DNA from: Clostridium sp. C8-1-8 | Lineage (GTDB): Bacteria > Bacillota > Clostridia > Clostridiales > Clostridiaceae | Reading direction: 5' to 3' | DNA: 64,000 bases | NCBI RefSeq assembly: GCF_009928445.1 | Contig: NZ_JAABNO010000004.1 | Span: 124,001 to 188,000 of the forward strand | In this document: positions 25,834-34,736 of the stretch, piece by piece | Layout: the number at the start of each line of letters is the position of its first letter | Numbering within the stretch: position 1 is the first letter of the stretch | Translations under genes and position numbers: made by a program | Notes under the pieces: generated by a model | The model's input: the letters and a program-made list of their open reading frames with translations, nothing else | The model's database searches: none | What the model was told of the DNA's origin: nothing

Positions 25834-27684
25834 ATGAGTATGAAAGATAGTATAACTAAAGAGGCAATATATCATTTACCAAAAAGTAATTTTAGTTATG
25901 GATATGATAGAGAAACGCTTCATTTAAGAATTAGAACTAAAAAAGGTGAAGTAAAAAAAGCCTTTTTAAGAGTAGGAGATCCTTATATATGGGAAGCTGG
26001 AGGAGCTGATGGTGGTAATTTAAATGCAAAGGGGTCTGTTTGGTCAAGCGCAGAAAACTTTGAGATGATAAAAGAGGCTGAAACAGAATATTTTGATTAC
26101 TGGTTTGCTGAGTATAAACCTCCATACAAGCGTTCAAGATATGCGTTTATATTAGAGAATGAATCAGAAAGATTGTTAGTTACAGAGAGAAAGATATTTA
26201 ATCTTCCAATGGGTGAATTAGATGAAGATATAGAAGAGCTATCTAATCCAATGAACTTTTTCTGTTTTCCTTATTTAAATGGTATTGATGTAGCCAATAC
26301 TCCAAAATGGGTTAAAGATACAGTATGGTATCAGATATTTCCTGACAGATTTGCCAATGGGGATCATTCTATAGATCCTGAAGATGTAGCACCATGGGGC
26401 GCGGAGCCTACGTCCAATAATTTTATGGGTGGAGACTTAAGAGGTGTAATAGATAAGCTTGATTACCTAAAAGACTTAGGGATAAACGGTATCTACTTCT
26501 GTCCAATATTTACTGCAAGCGCAAATCATAGATACGATACAATAGATTACATGGAAATAGATCCAAGACTAGGAACCAAAGAAACCTTTAAAGAATTGGT
26601 AGAAGAGGCACACAAAAGAGGAATAAAGATAATGCTTGATGCTGTATTTAATCATGCTGGTTTTTTATCAAAACAGTGGCAGGATGTGCTTAAAAACGAA
26701 GAAAATTCAGAGTATAAGGACTGGTTCCATATAAAGAAGTTCCCAGTGAAGGAATGCCTGGTCGAGGGAAATATAAATGGAAAGAAGCTGAATTACGAAA
26801 CTTTTGGTACTGTATTTGCTATGCCAAAGCTAGATACAGAAAATCCAGAGGTTAAAGAATATTTACTTGAAGTAGGTAGATATTGGGTTAAGGAATTTGA
26901 TATTGATGCTTGGAGATTAGATGTTGCCAACGAGGTAGATCATTCCTTTTGGAGAGATTTTAGAAATGAACTTAGAAAGATCAAAGATGATGTTTATATC
27001 TTAGGTGAAATATGGCATGATAGTCTACCTTGGGTAATGGGAGATCAGTTTGATGCAATTATGAACTATAAGCTTACAGATGGAATAAATGGATTCTTCT
27101 GTGAGGATATCTTTAATGGAGAAGAGTTTAAGCATATAGTAAATCAAGTACTCATAAGCTATCCAAGACAAGTAAATGAAGTCAATTTCAATTTATTAGA
27201 TAGCCATGATACTTCAAGAATTCTTTCTATAGCAAAAGGAAATAAAGCTAAAGCAAAATTAGCATACCTATTTATGTTTACTCAACCAGGTTCACCTTGT
27301 ATATATTACGGTGATGAAATTGGGTTAGATGGTGAGAAAGGTCATTATTCTGACCTAAATAGAAGATGCATGATATGGGAAGAAGAAAAACAAGATAGAG
27401 AATTATATGCCTTTATAAAAAAATTAATAGAAATAAGAGCAAAAACACCAGATTTCAAAATCATAGATATAGATTGGTTAGAAGCTGGTAGCTCAACAAA
27501 ATTTGTAGCTTTTAGAAAAGGTGCTGTTACTGTGATTATTAATAACTCAGATGAAGCTAAAGCATATCATCTTCCTAATAATCTTAGAAATACATCAGTT
27601 TATGATTTATATTTAGATAAAGCAGTTGAGTTAGAAGATGAAATCATATTAAAGCCTTATGAGTTTAAAATTTTAAAAAAGTAA
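25834..27684 (+). CDS. GH13 alpha-glycosidase (neopullulanase/maltogenic amylase-like)
   Basis: This enzyme hydrolyses alpha-1,4 (and perhaps alpha-1,6) bonds of cyclodextrins, pullulan or maltodextrins. An N-terminal beta-sandwich domain (about 1-130), as in the GH13_20 group, precedes the barrel. The four conserved regions are present: DAVFNHAG, WRLDVANEVDH (nucleophile Asp), ILGEIWHD (acid/base Glu) and LLDSHDTSR. A C-terminal beta domain ends the protein. No signal peptide is seen, so it acts in the cytoplasm. ATG 25834 follows AGGGGTGAT; the frame from 25798 overlaps it. The AraC-type gene downstream is convergent. Confidence 0.88.
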   Translation: MSMKDSITKEAIYHLPKSNFSYGYDRETLHLRIRTKKGEVKKAFLRVGDPYIWEAGGADGGNLNAKGSVWSSAENFEMIKEAETEYFDYWFAEYKPPYKRSRYAFILENESERLLVTERKIFNLPMGELDEDIEELSNPMNFFCFPYLNGIDVANTPKWVKDTVWYQIFPDRFANGDHSIDPEDVAPWGAEPTSNNFMGGDLRGVIDKLDYLKDLGINGIYFCPIFTASANHRYDTIDYMEIDPRLGTKETFKELVEEAHKRGIKIMLDAVFNHAGFLSKQWQDVLKNEENSEYKDWFHIKKFPVKECLVEGNINGKKLNYETFGTVFAMPKLDTENPEVKEYLLEVGRYWVKEFDIDAWRLDVANEVDHSFWRDFRNELRKIKDDVYILGEIWHDSLPWVMGDQFDAIMNYKLTDGINGFFCEDIFNGEEFKHIVNQVLISYPRQVNEVNFNLLDSHDTSRILSIAKGNKAKAKLAYLFMFTQPGSPCIYYGDEIGLDGEKGHYSDLNRRCMIWEEEKQDRELYAFIKKLIEIRAKTPDFKIIDIDWLEAGSSTKFVAFRKGAVTVIINNSDEAKAYHLPNNLRNTSVYDLYLDKAVELEDEIILKPYEFKILKK

Positions 27685-27692
27685 TATAGTGA

Positions 27693-28361
27693 TTAGTAGT
27701 TTTTATTCCTAAACTCAGTAGGGGATACACCGACAAGTGTTTTAAAGGTTTTACTAAAATGGCTTTGATCATAAAAGCCTAATAAAGAGCCTATTTCTAA
27801 AATACTTTTGTCGGTGTTTAATAAAAGATGCTTGGCTCTATCTATCTTAATTTGCTTTGCATATTTCATAATAGATGTACCCATATACTTATTGAAGCTT
27901 TCAGAAGCATAGCCAATAGAGACCCCTAAGGCTTTGGATAAAGTCTCAAGAGATACATAACTTTCAATATTGATATGAAGGTATTGAAGAATTTTATTAA
28001 CTATGAAGTTATCTTTTATCTCCACATCATTTATCATAATGTCTAGATAGGTGTCTATAAAATCAAGTTCTAATTGCTGTAGCTCAAGCAGAGTGGAGAG
28101 TGTGTGAATTTTCTCGTAGTATTTATTGTAAACCGTATGAAGATATTTTTTTGAAACACCACTCTTAACTATTTCTCTTATATATACTGCATTCCATATC
28201 AATAAATCATTTCTCTTATCTTCTACTGACAGAGAAATTTCTTTTTCAGTAGTATGTTTCTCCATTATTTTATCAAAAATCTCAGGCTTAGCTTTGCAGT
28301 CGATAAGGAAAAATATATCGTCTATAAAGAGATAAATATCAGATTTGAAAAATTCATCCAT
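27693..28361 (-). CDS. AraC-family transcriptional regulator
   Basis: The 222-residue protein ends with a typical AraC double helix-turn-helix: LETLSKALGVSIGYASESFNKYMG and ILEIGSLLGFYDQSHFSKTFKTLVGVSPTEFRN. The N-terminal 115 residues are helical and match no known ligand domain. It lies convergent to the GH13 gene and about 670 bases upstream of the debranching enzyme, so regulation of alpha-glucan use is a fair guess. TTGGAG precedes the start. Confidence 0.85.
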   Translation of the reverse strand: MDEFFKSDIYLFIDDIFFLIDCKAKPEIFDKIMEKHTTEKEISLSVEDKRNDLLIWNAVYIREIVKSGVSKKYLHTVYNKYYEKIHTLSTLLELQQLELDFIDTYLDIMINDVEIKDNFIVNKILQYLHINIESYVSLETLSKALGVSIGYASESFNKYMGTSIMKYAKQIKIDRAKHLLLNTDKSILEIGSLLGFYDQSHFSKTFKTLVGVSPTEFRNKNY

Positions 28362-28729
28362 TAATACTCCAACCTTTCTTTTAAATATCTATTAGTAAGC
28401 TCAATTTAGCAAATAAGTTCTAGTAATTTCAATCCTCTGTTTTAACAAAGTCTATTGTTTATATAGCAGTTTAAAATTTAATAAATATAAAACCTTCGCA
28501 GATACACTGTCTTAACTTTGGACATTAAACTAAATTATATTACAAATATACAAAAAAAAATAAAAATATACAACTGTTTTCAAATATATTTAGTAGAATG
28601 AATTTTATAATGACTTTAATAGGATGTTAAAACACTTTGTTTATCATAGACGGGGTTATTATCTAATACTTTAACAAACTTAAGTTAATTATAGATATAA
28701 GTTGATTGAAAACCTAGTTATGAAGTTAT

Positions 28730-28825
28730 AGGATTCCTATATTGAGACTAAATTACGCTTGTTTGATAATAGCTGCTCCTGGGGATTATCTGGTGCGTAT
28801 AACTTAATAGTTGACTTATGAATCC
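28730..28825. repeat. PAL-B palindromic repeat, copy 3
   Basis: AGGATTCCTATATTGAGAC at the left and ACTTAATAGTTGACTTATG with AATCCT at the right make inverted ends over about 96 bp; the centre reads GCTGCTCCTGGGG. A half copy with CAATTAATAGCTGAAG follows at about 28850-28920. Apart from these, 28362-29029 holds only AT-rich DNA and the debranching enzyme's GAGAGGAG site. Confidence 0.6.
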
Positions 28826-29029
28826 TATATAAAATTTAATTTAAATATGTTAGACAATCCGGACTTCTTAGGATTATAGAGTATGCATCAATTAATAGCT
28901 GAAGTTGGAGGCTTATTAGTTCTAAAAAGGTTTATTTATAAAGCTATTAAAATAAGAAAACTATAACCAGCTAATTCATTAAACAAATTAAATATAACTT
29001 ATACAAAGATTTATGAGAGGAGTAAATAT

Positions 29030-31060
29030 ATGAATAAATATAGGTTTGGTAAAAGCAACTGGAGAAAATTAAGTGAAGGAATAGAAAAAGAATGGATACT
29101 TACTAATGGTATTGGTGGGTTTGCCAATGGGACAATAGTTGGGGATAACAGCAGAATATTTAGTGGATATCTTATAGCATCTTTAAAGCCTCCAGTAGAT
29201 AGAAAGAACATATTAGCTAAAACTCAAGAAAGAGTTATAGTAAATGGAAAAGAAATAGATTTAGCTTGTCAACAGTATGTAGGTTATGAAAAAGAGGGAC
29301 ATAAATATCTTGAAAGTTTTGAAATAGATATAGTTCCTACCTTTAGGTATCAGGTGGACGACATAAGCATTAAGAAGACGATTTCGATGGAATATGGTAA
29401 AAACACAGTTGTAGTTTGCTATGAAGTTGAAAATGGAATAGATGAAATAGAGTTTAAAGTTACACCTCTCTTTGCTTGTAGAGATTTTGGAAGTACCAAT
29501 GAAAAAGCTGATTTAAAGTTTGATGTTAAGCTAGACAAGAATACTCTTTCTCTTAAGAAGCATTCTGAAGCTGAGCTTGATGTAAAGTTTTATTCTTCTT
29601 GTGGTAATTATTATGATAGAAGTAAGATACCAACAAGCATGGCTACTCCTAATTATCTTATAGAAGAAAATCAGTTTTATGCTATAGACAACAGAAACGG
29701 GTTTTTAGGCTTAGACAATCATTTTACTCCTTATGATATCGTTGTAACCTTAAATCCTAGAGAAATAAAGAAATTTTTTGTGAAATGTACTATTGAGGAA
29801 GTGGATGATAAAGATGGTTTTTCTATATTAGAAGCTTATAAAAATAGAATTAATGGGTTAATTGATAAGCAGAATTGTAAGGATGATTTTGCAAATAGGC
29901 TAGCTCAAGCAGCAGATAACTTTATTGTAAAAAGAGAATCCACAGGTCTTAAAACTATACTTGCAGGCTTTCCATGGTTTGCAGACTGGGGAAGGGATAC
30001 AATGATAGCCCTTCAAGGACTAACTTTGTGTACTGGCAGATTTGAGGATAATAAAGAAATATTAGAGTCCTTTTCCTTATATGTAAAGAACGGATTGATA
30101 CCTAACGTTTTTCCTAATGATTCTAAGGATGCCCCTGGATACAACACTGTAGATGCTTCCTTATGGTATTTTTATTCTGTAGATAAGTTCCTTAACTATA
30201 CAGGTAAAGACGAGGATTATGAATTTATAAGAGAAAAAATCTATCCTAAACTAAAGGAAATAGTAGAAGCTTATAAAAATGGAACAGATTTCTCAATTAA
30301 GATGGATGTAGATGGACTAATCTGCGCAGGAAGTAATTTAGACCAAGTAACCTGGATGGATGTTAGAGTAGGAGACTGGGTAGTAACACCAAGACACGGT
30401 AAACCAGTAGAAATAAATGCTTTATGGTATAATGCTTTGAAGGTTATGGAAAAGTTATCAAAACACTTTGAGGAAGAGACTATGAGCGTAAAATATCTTG
30501 AGCTTTCAGAAAAAGTAAAGAAATCTTTCAATGAAAAGTTTTGGAATGAAGAAGACAAATGCCTTTATGATGTAGTGGATGAAAATGACTCAAAGATAAG
30601 ACCTAATCAAATCTGGGCAGTTTCCTTGCCTTATACAATGTTAGACCGTGAAAAGGAAAAAAATATTGTTGAAACAGTATATAAATATCTTTATACAAGT
30701 TACGGCTTACGCTCCTTAGCTTATACCGATGAAGAGTACAAACCGCAGTATATAGGAAAGCTAATAAACCGTGATTCGGCTTATCATATGGGAACCAGCT
30801 GGGCTTTTCCAATAGGAGGGTTTATAACAGCATATTGTAAGGTATATGATCATTCTCCTAAGGCTATTGAAAAAGCAAATGAAATGTGTAAGCTTTTTGA
30901 TGACCATATGCATGATGGTTGTATAAATGGAATTGCAGAAATATTTGATGGTAGTTTTACTTGTACAAGTAGAGGCTGCTACAGTCAAGCCTGGAGTGTT
31001 GGGGAAGTTCTAAGAGCTTATATGGAGGATGTATTACCTTTTCTAAACAGTAATAATTAG
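29030..31060 (+). CDS. Glycogen debranching enzyme (amylo-alpha-1,6-glucosidase type)
   Basis: The 676-residue protein has the GDE_N beta domain first (KEWILTNGIGGFANGTIVGDNSRIFSGYL, residues 20-60), then an (alpha/alpha)6 GDE_C domain with FPWFADWGRDTMIALQGL, APGYNTVDASLWYF, TWMDVRVGDWVVTPRHGKPVEINALWYNAL and GTSWAFPIGGFITAY. These are the signatures of the archaeal/bacterial GH133-type debrancher, which removes alpha-1,6-linked glucose from limit dextrins. With the nearby GH13 enzyme it suggests glycogen or maltodextrin turnover. GAGAGGAG precedes the ATG. Confidence 0.9.
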   Translation: MNKYRFGKSNWRKLSEGIEKEWILTNGIGGFANGTIVGDNSRIFSGYLIASLKPPVDRKNILAKTQERVIVNGKEIDLACQQYVGYEKEGHKYLESFEIDIVPTFRYQVDDISIKKTISMEYGKNTVVVCYEVENGIDEIEFKVTPLFACRDFGSTNEKADLKFDVKLDKNTLSLKKHSEAELDVKFYSSCGNYYDRSKIPTSMATPNYLIEENQFYAIDNRNGFLGLDNHFTPYDIVVTLNPREIKKFFVKCTIEEVDDKDGFSILEAYKNRINGLIDKQNCKDDFANRLAQAADNFIVKRESTGLKTILAGFPWFADWGRDTMIALQGLTLCTGRFEDNKEILESFSLYVKNGLIPNVFPNDSKDAPGYNTVDASLWYFYSVDKFLNYTGKDEDYEFIREKIYPKLKEIVEAYKNGTDFSIKMDVDGLICAGSNLDQVTWMDVRVGDWVVTPRHGKPVEINALWYNALKVMEKLSKHFEEETMSVKYLELSEKVKKSFNEKFWNEEDKCLYDVVDENDSKIRPNQIWAVSLPYTMLDREKEKNIVETVYKYLYTSYGLRSLAYTDEEYKPQYIGKLINRDSAYHMGTSWAFPIGGFITAYCKVYDHSPKAIEKANEMCKLFDDHMHDGCINGIAEIFDGSFTCTSRGCYSQAWSVGEVLRAYMEDVLPFLNSNN

Positions 31061-31156
31061 AACTTTTCATAAATTTACAATGTTAAGTTTCTTATTGAGT
31101 AGATAGGAGGCTTAGCATTTTTTATGTGTTCATTGGTTATGGAACTTTAGATAAAA

Positions 31157-31249
31157 AGTTCATATATTGAAACTTAATTTATACGTGCTCGGAAATAGCT
31201 GGTCCTTAGAATTTTTGTTCATATGTAAATTAATAGTTCTATAAAGGTT
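31157..31249. repeat. PAL-B palindromic repeat, copy 4
   Basis: AAGTTCATATATTGAAAC followed by TTAATTTATACGTGC on the left, and CATATGTAAATTAATAGTTC on the right. It aligns with copy 2 over its whole length. The rest of 31061-31440 has only a small AT-rich hairpin near 31305-31332. Confidence 0.6.
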
Positions 31250-31440
31250 GTATAGTTAGTTACTTAAAAGATACCTGCAGCAAGGTTGGTATAAATATAG
31301 TGAAAGTATAGCTTATAAGCTATACTTTTATTTTAAAATTTGGCTAAGATCAAAACAGTACTTTAACAGAGGCTAAAATTTAAGGCCTGTTTACTAAATA
31401 TTGAGGTTAAGCTTTTAATTATATAGAAAAATAATAAAAC

Positions 31441-31476
31441 AAAAAAGAGAAAGTGAGTATATCACTTTCTCTTTTT

Positions 31477-31477
<1 letters not shown>
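31441..31477 (-). terminator. Terminator of tRNA-Leu
   Basis: Perfect arms AAAAAAGAGAAAGTGA / TCACTTTCTCTTTTTT around GTATA, immediately beyond the 3' CCA of the tRNA; a T-rich tract follows in the minus direction. Confidence 0.85.
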
Positions 31478-31558
<81 letters not shown>

Positions 31559-31571
31559 AAGCAACATGATT

Positions 31572-31600
31572 ATATTATCATAAATATTAACATAGTGCAA
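31572..31600 (-). promoter_or_regulatory. Promoter of tRNA-Leu
   Basis: Minus strand: TTGCAC (31595-31600), a 17-base spacer, then TAATAT (31572-31577), about 14 bases before the tRNA 5' end. Confidence 0.65.
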
Positions 31601-31699
31601 CAATTTTTTGCTCTTTTGAATATTTATTTCTCCATTAAAGGTGCAAATAAGTACTACAATAGGCTTAGATACTAGCCTAAGCAAGAGAATAAAAAAGAA

Positions 31700-31731
31700 G
31701 GCTCTGTTAAAACAGTATTAAAATTAAGTGT
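31700..31731 (+). mobile_element. Solo MITE end
   Basis: GGCTCTGTTAAAACAGTATT followed by AAAATTAAGTG matches the left 30 bases of the MITE family. No matching right end is visible, so it is a remnant. The rest of 31741-32100 is AT-rich without a recognised gene. Confidence 0.5.
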
Positions 31732-32109
31732 AGTAAAGAGCAAGAATCTATTATCTTATGAACATTACTTTTTGCAATATAAGAAAAGTTAGTTTGGAAA
31801 AAGCCTTTTAGAAAATACTCACAATAATTTTCTATAAAATAAATTAACTAGCGATATAAAAGAAGGAGGTTTAGTTGAAAATAGTAAATAGAAATTGCTA
31901 AAGCTATAAATTAAAACTTTATTAATTTCATTATTGTCTGTTATATAATGAGTTTAATGGAATATAATAGGTGCTATAAACTATAAATTAGCCTTTTTAA
32001 GAACTGTAAATACTTAGTCTAGTTAGGGTAAACACTGTAATAAGCGAAATTTGTGGAAAAATTTTTAGAAATATATTGTTACTAAGGGTTAGTTTTGCTA
32101 GAATATATG

Positions 32110-32144
32110 TGGGGAACGAAATATATCCCAGTGGGATCTTTTTT
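32110..32144 (+). promoter_or_regulatory. Candidate attenuator in the leader of the NifU-like/GGGtGRT operon
   Basis: Two hairpins share the same CCC. TGGGG (32110-32114) can pair with TCCCA (32126-32130). Alternatively ATCCC (32125-32129) pairs with GGGAT (32133-32137) and is followed by C and six Ts, a terminator. A further hairpin, GGTATTTTCA / TGAAATACC, lies at 32167-32199. The region sits 270-300 bases upstream of the NifU-like gene. No known riboswitch class is recognised. Confidence 0.45.
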
Positions 32145-32261
32145 AACCCAGCATTAAGAATGCCTTGGTATTTTCAATACAGCCCAGTTTTGAAATACCG
32201 ATATAATAGGCTTAGAATTTTAGGTAGCTAATTAATTATTTTTATTTGAGGTGGACAAGTT

Positions 32262-32288
32262 ATGATTTTAGATCAGTTCACATTTTAA
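32262..32288 (+). CDS. Possible 8-codon upstream ORF in the same leader
   Basis: ATG 32262 starts the peptide MILDQFTF, behind GAGGTGG at 32248-32254 with 7-base spacing. A perfect hairpin, TATTTGC / GCAAATA, begins one base after its stop (32290-32308). It could be a leader peptide or chance; the peptide shows no obvious regulatory run of codons. Confidence 0.3.
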   Translation: MILDQFTF

Positions 32289-32410
32289 GTATTTGCTTAA
32301 GGCAAATAAGTTAATTTGAGAATAGGTTATAAAATGTAATATGTTTATCTAGATAGAGGCTACAACAAGCGTTTGAAATTCTTTATTAATATTAAGGAGG
32401 AGAAAACAAA

Positions 32411-33103
32411 ATGATGTATTCAAAAGAAGTTGAAGAAATGTGTGTAGTTGCAAAAGGCCCTAACCACGGAGCAGCTCCAATTCCTGTAGAAGGAAAATGG
32501 GTACAAGCAAAAGAAGTTACAGATATATCAGCATTAACTCACGGAGTAGGCTGGTGTGCACCTCAACAAGGAGCTTGTAAATTAACTTTAAACGTTAAGG
32601 ATGGTATAATCCAAGAAGCTTTAGTTGAAACAATAGGATGTTCAGGTATGACTCACTCAGCTGCTATGGCATCTGAAATATTACCTGGAAAGACTATATT
32701 AGAAGCATTAAACACAGACTTAGTTTGTGATGCTATAAATACAGCAATGAGAGAATTATTCCTTCAAATAGTTTACGGAAGATCACAAAGTGCTTTCTCA
32801 GAAGGCGGACTTCCAATAGGTGCTGGTCTTGAAGACTTAGGAAAAGGACTTAGAAGCCAAGTTGGTACTATGTACGGAACATTAGCTAAGGGTCCAAGAT
32901 ACCTTGAAATGGCTGAAGGTTATGTTACAAATGTAGCTCTAGATGAAGCTGGAGAAATAATCGGATACAAGTTTGTTAACCTTGGAAAAATGATGGAAGC
33001 TGTAGCTAAGGGAACTGACGCTCAAGCTGCTTTAGAAGGTGCAACAGGACAATACGGAAGATTCGATGAAGCTGCTAAAGTAATTGACCCAAGACATGCA
33101 TAA
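32411..33103 (+). CDS. NifU-like iron-sulfur scaffold-type protein (partner of GGGtGRT)
   Basis: The 230-residue cytoplasmic protein contains an IscU/NifU-type fold: KLTLNVKDGIIQEALVETIGCSGMTHSAAMASEIL corresponds to the 'v.ik...i.d..f.g.GCa.s.assS...' core with one conserved Cys. Other Cys residues are in VGWCAPQQGACK near residues 49-56 and LVCDAINTA. Proteins of this type are annotated as Fe-S cluster assembly scaffolds, always beside a GGGtGRT protein; their real role is unknown. AAGGAGG precedes the ATG. The codons look highly adapted, suggesting strong expression. It forms an operon with the next gene. Confidence 0.8.
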   Translation: MMYSKEVEEMCVVAKGPNHGAAPIPVEGKWVQAKEVTDISALTHGVGWCAPQQGACKLTLNVKDGIIQEALVETIGCSGMTHSAAMASEILPGKTILEALNTDLVCDAINTAMRELFLQIVYGRSQSAFSEGGLPIGAGLEDLGKGLRSQVGTMYGTLAKGPRYLEMAEGYVTNVALDEAGEIIGYKFVNLGKMMEAVAKGTDAQAALEGATGQYGRFDEAAKVIDPRHA

Positions 33104-33129
33104 TTAAGTGGATGAAGGAGGAGAAAGAA

Positions 33130-34131
33130 ATGGCATTATTTGAAAGTTATGAAAGAAGAATAGGACAAATAACACCTGTATTAGAAAAGTATGGTATAAA
33201 ATCATTAGAAGAAGCTAGACAACTTTGTGTTGATTTAGGGTTCGATCCATATACAATAGTAAGAGAAACTCAACCAATAGCATTTGAAAACGCTGGTTGG
33301 GCATATGTATTAGGTGCTGCTATAGCAATAAAATCAAACTGCACAAAAGCTGCTGATGCTTCAAAAGCAATCGGTGAAGGTCTTCAAGCATTCTGTATCC
33401 CTGGATCAGTTGCTGACGACAGAAAAGTTGGTTTAGGTCATGGTAACCTAGGATCAATGCTTTTAAGCGAAGAAACTAAATGTTTTGCTTTCTTAGCAGG
33501 ACATGAATCATTTGCTGCTGCAGAAGGTGCTATAAAGATAGCTGAAAAAGCTAACAAAGTAAGAAAAGAGCCATTAAGAGTTATACTTAACGGTCTTGGA
33601 AAAGATGCAGCTCAAATAATATCAAGAATCAATGGATTCACATATGTTCAAACTAAGTTTGACTACTACACTGGAGAATTAGCAATAGTTAGAGAAGTTG
33701 CTTACTCAAAGGGACCAAGAGCTAAGGTTAGATGCTACGGTGCAGATGACGTTAGAGAAGGTGTTGCTATAATGCACAAAGAGGGCGTTGACGTATCAAT
33801 AACTGGTAACTCAACTAACCCAACAAGATTCCAACATCCAGTTGCTGGAACTTACAAGAAAGAAATGATTGATCTAGGAAAGAAATACTTCTCAGTTGCA
33901 TCAGGCGGTGGTACTGGAAGAACTCTTCACCCAGACAACATGGCAGCAGGTCCAGCTTCATACGGTATGACAGATACTATGGGAAGAATGCACTCAGATG
34001 CACAATTCGCAGGATCATCATCAGTTCCAGCTCACGTTGAAATGATGGGTCTTATCGGAATGGGTAACAACCCAATGGTTGGAGCAACAGTTGCAGTAGC
34101 AGTTGCTGTTGAAGAAGCTTTAACTAAGTAA
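33130..34131 (+). CDS. GGGtGRT family protein of unknown function
   Basis: The 333-residue protein carries the name-giving motif ASGGGTGRTLHPDN near residue 260, along with EGLQAFCIPGSVADDRKVGLGHGNLGSML and FLAGHESFAAAEGAIKIAEKA. The family is strongly conserved in anaerobic bacteria and always lies next to a NifU-like protein, as here. No enzyme activity is known. ATG 33130 is used because AAGGAGG lies at 33115-33121; ATG 33112 overlaps it. Like its partner it has few rare codons, pointing to strong expression. A terminator follows. Confidence 0.88.
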   Translation: MALFESYERRIGQITPVLEKYGIKSLEEARQLCVDLGFDPYTIVRETQPIAFENAGWAYVLGAAIAIKSNCTKAADASKAIGEGLQAFCIPGSVADDRKVGLGHGNLGSMLLSEETKCFAFLAGHESFAAAEGAIKIAEKANKVRKEPLRVILNGLGKDAAQIISRINGFTYVQTKFDYYTGELAIVREVAYSKGPRAKVRCYGADDVREGVAIMHKEGVDVSITGNSTNPTRFQHPVAGTYKKEMIDLGKKYFSVASGGGTGRTLHPDNMAAGPASYGMTDTMGRMHSDAQFAGSSSVPAHVEMMGLIGMGNNPMVGATVAVAVAVEEALTK

Positions 34132-34145
34132 TTAGTAAATATATC

Positions 34146-34191
34146 AGGTCTTGTATTTAGCCCTAAACAGGCTTTATACAAGGCTTTTTTC
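34146..34191 (+). terminator. Terminator after the GGGtGRT gene
   Basis: GTCTTGTATTTAGCC pairs with GGCTTTATACAAGGC (with two mismatches near the loop), then TTTTTT. Confidence 0.8.
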
Positions 34192-34553
34192 ATATAATTA
34201 ACTATACTCAAAAACCCATGGAACCTCTTAAAACTATATAGATAATACACACGTAATACACATATAATACACAGAGACAATACACACATAATACACAAAA
34301 AAGTAATCTTTGAATTATAGAATTTTTTAAATTTCTCACTTTAACTGTTATAGTGTTGTGTATGTGTGTATGATTAACACAGAATAGTTAAGAACAAATA
34401 AGGTACAAAGATACGGAGTTTCCAATAGATTCAATAGATGTAATGAAAAGTGTAGTGAAATAGAGTGTCAATACCTTGGGCAATACTAAAAAGAAGACTT
34501 GATTATTCAACTGAAAAAGTTTTGTCTGATATCTTAATTTCTACAAATAGTTA
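34187..34553 (+). repeat. Duplicated iteron-bearing segment, left copy
   Basis: This stretch aligns with 40340-40667: CATATAATTAA, ACTCAAAA, CTTAAAACTATATAGATAA, AATCTTTGAA, and the start of a coding region with TACTAAAAAGAAGACTTGAT. Within it AATACAC occurs five times (34244, 34255, 34266, 34279, 34290) at spacings of 11, 11, 13 and 11 bases. A complementary stretch TGTGTATGTGTGTA follows at about 34358. The right copy keeps only two or three of these units. Confidence 0.7.
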
Positions 34554-34639
34554 AAAGTGTAATTGGCGCTGCATATGAGAGAGAAGATAAAGAAGCATCA
34601 TGGAAAAAGGTTGAAGATTGGTACAAGTTACAAGAATAA
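34465..34639 (+). pseudogene. Truncated relative of the 40579 gene
   Basis: The 5' part, from GTG 34465, encodes MSIPWAILKRRLDYSTEKVLSD, near-identical to the N-terminus of the protein at 40579-41070 (MSTPGSILKRRLDYSTEKVMSD). It then hits a stop after 29 codons. A separate C-terminal-looking piece in another frame reads IGAAYEREDKEASWKKVEDW and ends at 34639. It is a decayed, possibly chimeric gene. Confidence 0.6.
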
Positions 34640-34736
34640 TATAACATTTTACATAATGAAAACTACTTTTGGATTTATAAATTTTTTGATGAACTAATGA
34701 ATTTATAGATATATGAAAAATTAAGGAGGGGAAAAA

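Noticed and set aside
34232..34300. CRISPR array
   Set aside because: The AATACAC units are 7 bases long with 4-6 base gaps, far too short for repeats and spacers, and no cas gene is present.
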